DNA of 64,000 nucleotides, from positions 151,286,246 to 151,350,245 of the forward strand of contig CM045763.1 of assembly GCA_025200525.1 (NCBI GenBank), in the 5' to 3' direction. The notes beneath the pieces are model-generated. The model searched no databases and had not been told where the DNA came from. It saw nothing but the letters and a program-made list of their open reading frames with translations. Below, piece by piece: positions 60,355 to 64,000 of this stretch. A program made the position numbers and the translations under genes. Position 1 is the stretch's first letter. Each line of letters begins with the position of its first letter. Origin of the DNA: Camellia lanceoleosa (lineage: Eukaryota; Streptophyta; Magnoliopsida; Ericales; Theaceae).

Positions 60355-61100
60355 AGGGAAGGGCGCTCCGAATCCGGAGTCTTAATCGGCCCTTAGGTGT
60401 CATGCACCAAAGGGGGGCTCCAAATCCGGAGACTTTAATTTGGCCAATCGTGATATCCACGAAGGGCGCTCCGAATCTGAAATCTTAATCGGCCCTTAGG
60501 TGTCATGCACCAAAAGGGGGCTCCGAATCCGGAGACTTTAATTTGGCCAATCATGATATCCATGAAGGGCGCTCCGAATCCGGAGTCTTAACGGCCCTCT
60601 GGTGTCATGCACCAAAAGGGGGCTCCGAATCCGGAGACTTTAATTTGGCCAATCGTGATATCCATGAAGGGCGCTCCGAATCCAGAGTCTTAATCGGCCC
60701 TCAGGTGTCATGCACCAAAAGGGGGCTCCGAATCCGGAGACTTTAATTTGGCCAATCGTGATATCCACGAAGGGCGCTCTGAAACTGGAGTCTTAATCGG
60801 CCCTCAGGTGTCATGCACCAAAAGGGGGCTCCGAATCTGGAGACTTTAATTTGGCCAATCATGATATCCACAAAGGGCGCTCCGAATCCAGAGTCTTAAT
60901 CGGCCCTCAGGTGTCATGCACCAAAAGGGGGCTCCGAATCCGAAGACTTTTAATTTGGCCAATCGTAATATCCACGAAGAACGCTCCGAATCCGGAGTCT
61001 TAATCGGCCCTCAGGTGTCATGCACCAAAAGGGGGCTCCGAATCCGGAGACTTTAATTTGGCCAATCGTGATATCCACAAAGGGCACTCCGAGGCCGGGG
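60355..61100. repeat. 103-bp tandem array, about seven copies
   Basis: CACCAAAAGGGGG-type cores start at 60405, 60508, 60610, 60713, 60816, 60919 and 61023, spacing 102-104 bp. Each unit has two CTCCGAATCCGGAG palindromes and the phrase TTTGGCCAATCGTGATATCC. It lies between the antisense ORF and the end of pol. Confidence 0.95.
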
Positions 61101-61173
61101 AGCGTGCTTAGGAAACGAGAAACTTTGTATTGGAACGGTGGAATATGTACAAGTATCAAGCCCACAAGTCGGG

Positions 61174-64000
61174 TCAATGATAGAATTTGCATAAATGTGT
61201 TGAATTCCAAGGCCGTGGCAGGCTTCTTCCTGACATGTCTGAGACCCGATATGCCCCTGTTCCTGCGATGGATTCTATCTGATAGGGGCCATCCCTGTTT
61301 GGACCCAATTTGCCATCGGTCGGCCTCCGGTCGGCTGGAAGTACCTTCTTCAGGACCAACTCTCCTGGCGTGTATCACAAGAATCGAACTCGGCCGATTA
61401 TACGACTTGGTGAGTCGCACGATACCGTGCCATGGATGCCAGGGCGCGGTCTCTTCGTTCTTCGATTAGAATCAGATCCAGGGCAAGCATCATGTCGTTT
61501 TGCCCCATATAAAAAACTTGAGATTTCAGAGTTGGGAAGCCGATTTCCAGGGGTAAGATTGCCTGGGTTCCAAAGCATAGAGCGAACGGTGTTTCTCCAG
61601 TGGATCTCCTCGGTGTAGTACGATGAGCCCACAGTACACTCGGCAATTCTTCGACCCATTTGCCTTTAGCTTTTTCCAACCTCTTTTTGATGCTGTGCAA
61701 GATGGATTTGTTAGAGGCTTCGGCTTGACCATTGTTTTGGGGGTAGGCTGGCGTAGAGAAATAAGGCCGAATGCCATATTTGCTACATAACTCTCGATAT
61801 ACGCCACAATCGAACTGGGTGCCATTATCTGAGATGAGAGCTCTTGGAATGCCGAATCGTGTTATGATGTTTCTCCATACAAAACGTTTAATATTGGCAT
61901 CTCGTATATGTGTTAAAGCCTCTGCTTCGACCCATTTTGTGAAGTAATCTGTCGCGACGATTAAGAATCGCTTGTTTCCTGGGGCCCTCGGCAATGGCCC
62001 TACGATATCAAGTCCCCATTGAGCAAACGGCCAGGGGCTGGTGATAGAGTTCAACCCTTCGGCAGGCAGATGGGTTAATGGGGGGAACTTTTGGCACTGT
62101 TCGCATTTTTTTACATAACTCTCCGCGTCAGCTCTCATTGTTGGCCAATAATACCCTTGTGTTATAGCTCGATGGGCCAGGGAGCGTCCAGCAGAATGGG
62201 CACCACAACTGCCCTCATGTATCTCTGTCAGGAGCTCCTCCACTCTGTTGGGGTGCACGCATTCTAAATATGGACCAGAGAGGGACTTTTTATAAAGCCC
62301 TTCTTGCGGATCCAGATAGTATCACAGGGCTTTATTTCGCAGCTTGTGTGCTTCTTTTTGTCCTCTGGGCGTTGATCAGATGAGAGGAACGCAGCAATGG
62401 GATCCATCCAGCATGGTGTAGATTCTATAACGTTGACATGGACTTACTCCGAAGGGCCAATACTCGGCTCCGGGATGAAGCCAACCTCGATGGTCCGTTT
62501 TATCTCAGAATTGATGGCGGAGGCTAGGCACGCCAAGGCATCTGCGTGTGTGTTCTGGTCGCGTGTTATTTGGTTCAGTTCGTGATGGTCAAATTTTGCC
62601 AGCAAGGAATTGGCCGTTTTCTTGTAGGCCACCATACGGTCGTTTCTTGCCGCGTACTCCCTCTTTAGCTGGTTGATTACCAATTTTGAATCACAAAACA
62701 CAAGCAAACGCTGAGCGCCGAGAAGGTGCGCATTCCGCAGACCTTCTAGAAGGGCTTCGTATTTGGCTTCATTATTTGATGCTTCGAATCCAAGCTTGCG
62801 ACCTGCTCAATTATTGCGCCGCCTGGAGACATGATTACAACTCTGGTGCCACTGCCCCTTTGGTTAGACGATCCATCACAGTATAATTGCCAAATATCCC
62901 TGACATAAATTCTCTAGTTCGGCTTTGGTCGAACTTCAGCCTTTGGTCGAACTTCGTCAGGTTTGAGGTTGGCCAGCCCGCCGGTGAATTCGGCAACAAA
63001 GTCGGCCAACACTTGCCCCTTGATTGCGGTTTTAGGTAAAAACTGAATGTCGTATTGGCCGAGTTCAAGAGCCCATTTTGAAACACGTCCTGATGCTTCT
63101 GCACTTCGTAGTACTGATCGGAGGGGATAATCTGTTAGCACCCCAATGCTATGTCCCTGGAAGTAATGCATCAATTTTCTTGCCGCCATGACTAGGGCTA
63201 AGATGAGTTTTTCCGGCGGAAGGTAGCGTGTTTCGGCGTCAACCATTGCCTTGCTCACATAATACATTGGCCGTTGCTCCCCCTCTTCCTCTTTTAACAG
63301 TACGGCGCTGACGGCCCTATCGGAAACTGCCAGATATAGAATGAGCGGATCACCGGCGGCGGGTGTTGTCAAGAGAGGTACCGAGCGGAGATAGGTCTTG
63401 AGTCCATTGAAAGCTGTTTCGCATTCGGTGGACCATTCAAAAGCCTTGCCCTACCGTAGTGTCTGAAAGAATTGTCGGCAGCGATCTGTAGACCGGCTGA
63501 TGAACCTGTTGAGTGCAGCGGCCATTCCCATCAACTTTTGGACTTCTTTTATTGAACGGGAGGAGTCGAGTTCCAAGATTGCTGTGACTTGCCTCGGGTT
63601 AGCTTCGATTCCTTGGTGATTGACGATGTAACCCAGGAATTTTCGAGTCGATTCAACGCACACTTCATTGGAAGCTGTATTTGCGTAAGATGCTAATGTC
63701 TTTTCTAGATTGGCTATATGATTATGTTCTTCTTTGGACTTGACCACCATATCGTCAATGTATACTTCCATAGTGTGGTCGAGTTGTTCTTTGAACATGG
63801 CAGTGACCAGTGTTTGGTAGGTTACCCTTGCGTTCTTCAACCCAAAAGGCATAACTTTGTAGCAGTAGGTTCCTCTTGGGGTGAGGAATGCAGTTTTGTC
63901 CTGGTCATCTGGATGCATGGCGATTTGATGGTAGCCTCTGTAAGCATCGAGAAAGCTCATGCATTGATGGCGCGCTATCGCGTCGACAAGTTGGTTGATC
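61174..64000 (-). pseudogene. Ty3/gypsy (Tat-type) pol: RT, RNase H and integrase, 5' end outside the window
   Basis: Read on the minus strand. RT (63960-63451) has FLDAYRGYHQI, MPFGLKNA and YIDDM with the catalytic Asp pair. A TAG follows TLR (63451). A connection segment with LYLAVSDRAVSAVLL is at 63300-63360. The RNase H motifs YCDGSSN (near 62880), NEAKYEALLEGL (near 62760), FCDSKLV (near 62690) and HADAL (near 62540) are all visible but a frameshift separates them. Integrase (62258-61398) has H/H/C-X2-C zinc residues, then D, D and E with 35 residues between the last two (residues 84, 144, 180 of the frame). A C-terminal segment (GTGAYRVSDMSGRSLPRPWNS) ends at 61174. Multiple breaks make it inactive. 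Confidence 0.88.

Noticed and set aside
36002..64000. One single Tat element split by the LARD
   Set aside because: The left part has its own antisense ORF tail and 304-bp array, the right part has another copy of that tail and an unrelated 103-bp array, so two elements are present.
1..64000. tRNA, rRNA or organellar inserts
   Set aside because: No clover-leaf with A/B boxes, no rRNA-like conserved blocks and no plastid or mitochondrial genes were noticed on reading both strands; a tRNAscan run would be decisive.

Overview
This is nuclear DNA of a flowering plant, probably a eudicot. The evidence is spliced genes with GT/AG introns, an NF-YA transcription factor, FAR1, plant-mobile-domain (PMD) and CLASSY-like sequences, and Ty3/gypsy retrotransposons of the Tat type. 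I cannot name the species. One host gene looks intact; almost everything else is transposon, gene relic or satellite.

Layout. 0.6-6.7 kb: the 3' part of an NF-YA gene on +. Its 4.6-kb intron holds a series of inverted-repeat transposons, three of them with recognisable or exact target-site duplications. 6.9-10.2 kb: AT-rich intergenic repeats. 10.3-12.7 kb: a FAR1/Mutator-type transposase pseudogene. 14.5-19.3 kb: a tandem duplication, then a TATA box and a decayed multi-exon PMD gene with a coiled-coil tail. 19.3-20.2 kb: a 5'-truncated LINE. 23.9-25.1 kb: duplicated fragments of a CLASSY-type SNF2 gene, followed by a 340-bp MITE.

26.4-34.8 kb is the strangest part. It is a composite satellite of ~19-bp monomers with an AAAGGTGTAA-like core. 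Monomers are laid out in blocks of opposite orientation, organised into ~193-bp and ~1.14-kb and ~2.5-kb higher-order repeats, and interspersed with GA-rich minisatellite. I do not recognise it.

35.3-64 kb is a nest of retrotransposons. A Ty3/gypsy LTR fragment (35.27-36.0) was invaded by a Tat element on the - strand. That element's 3' LTR (36002-36400), polypurine tract, antisense ORF (36.7-38.8) and tandem repeats (39.06-39.88) remain. Into those repeats went a ~19-kb LARD-like element (39881-58866) with ~3.9-kb LTRs, a tRNA-Arg-like primer-binding site, gag relics, no visible pol, and a six-exon PMD gene on the strand opposite to the retroelement. Its 3' LTR is truncated. The right edge is another Tat element on the - strand: RT, RNase H and integrase (63960-61174), a 103-bp tandem array, and the end of an antisense ORF on +.

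The elements share a theme. Both element types (the LARD and the two pol-type Tat elements) carry extra genes antisense to their own transcription. Most transposon coding sequences here have at least one stop or frameshift, so they are probably not autonomous now.
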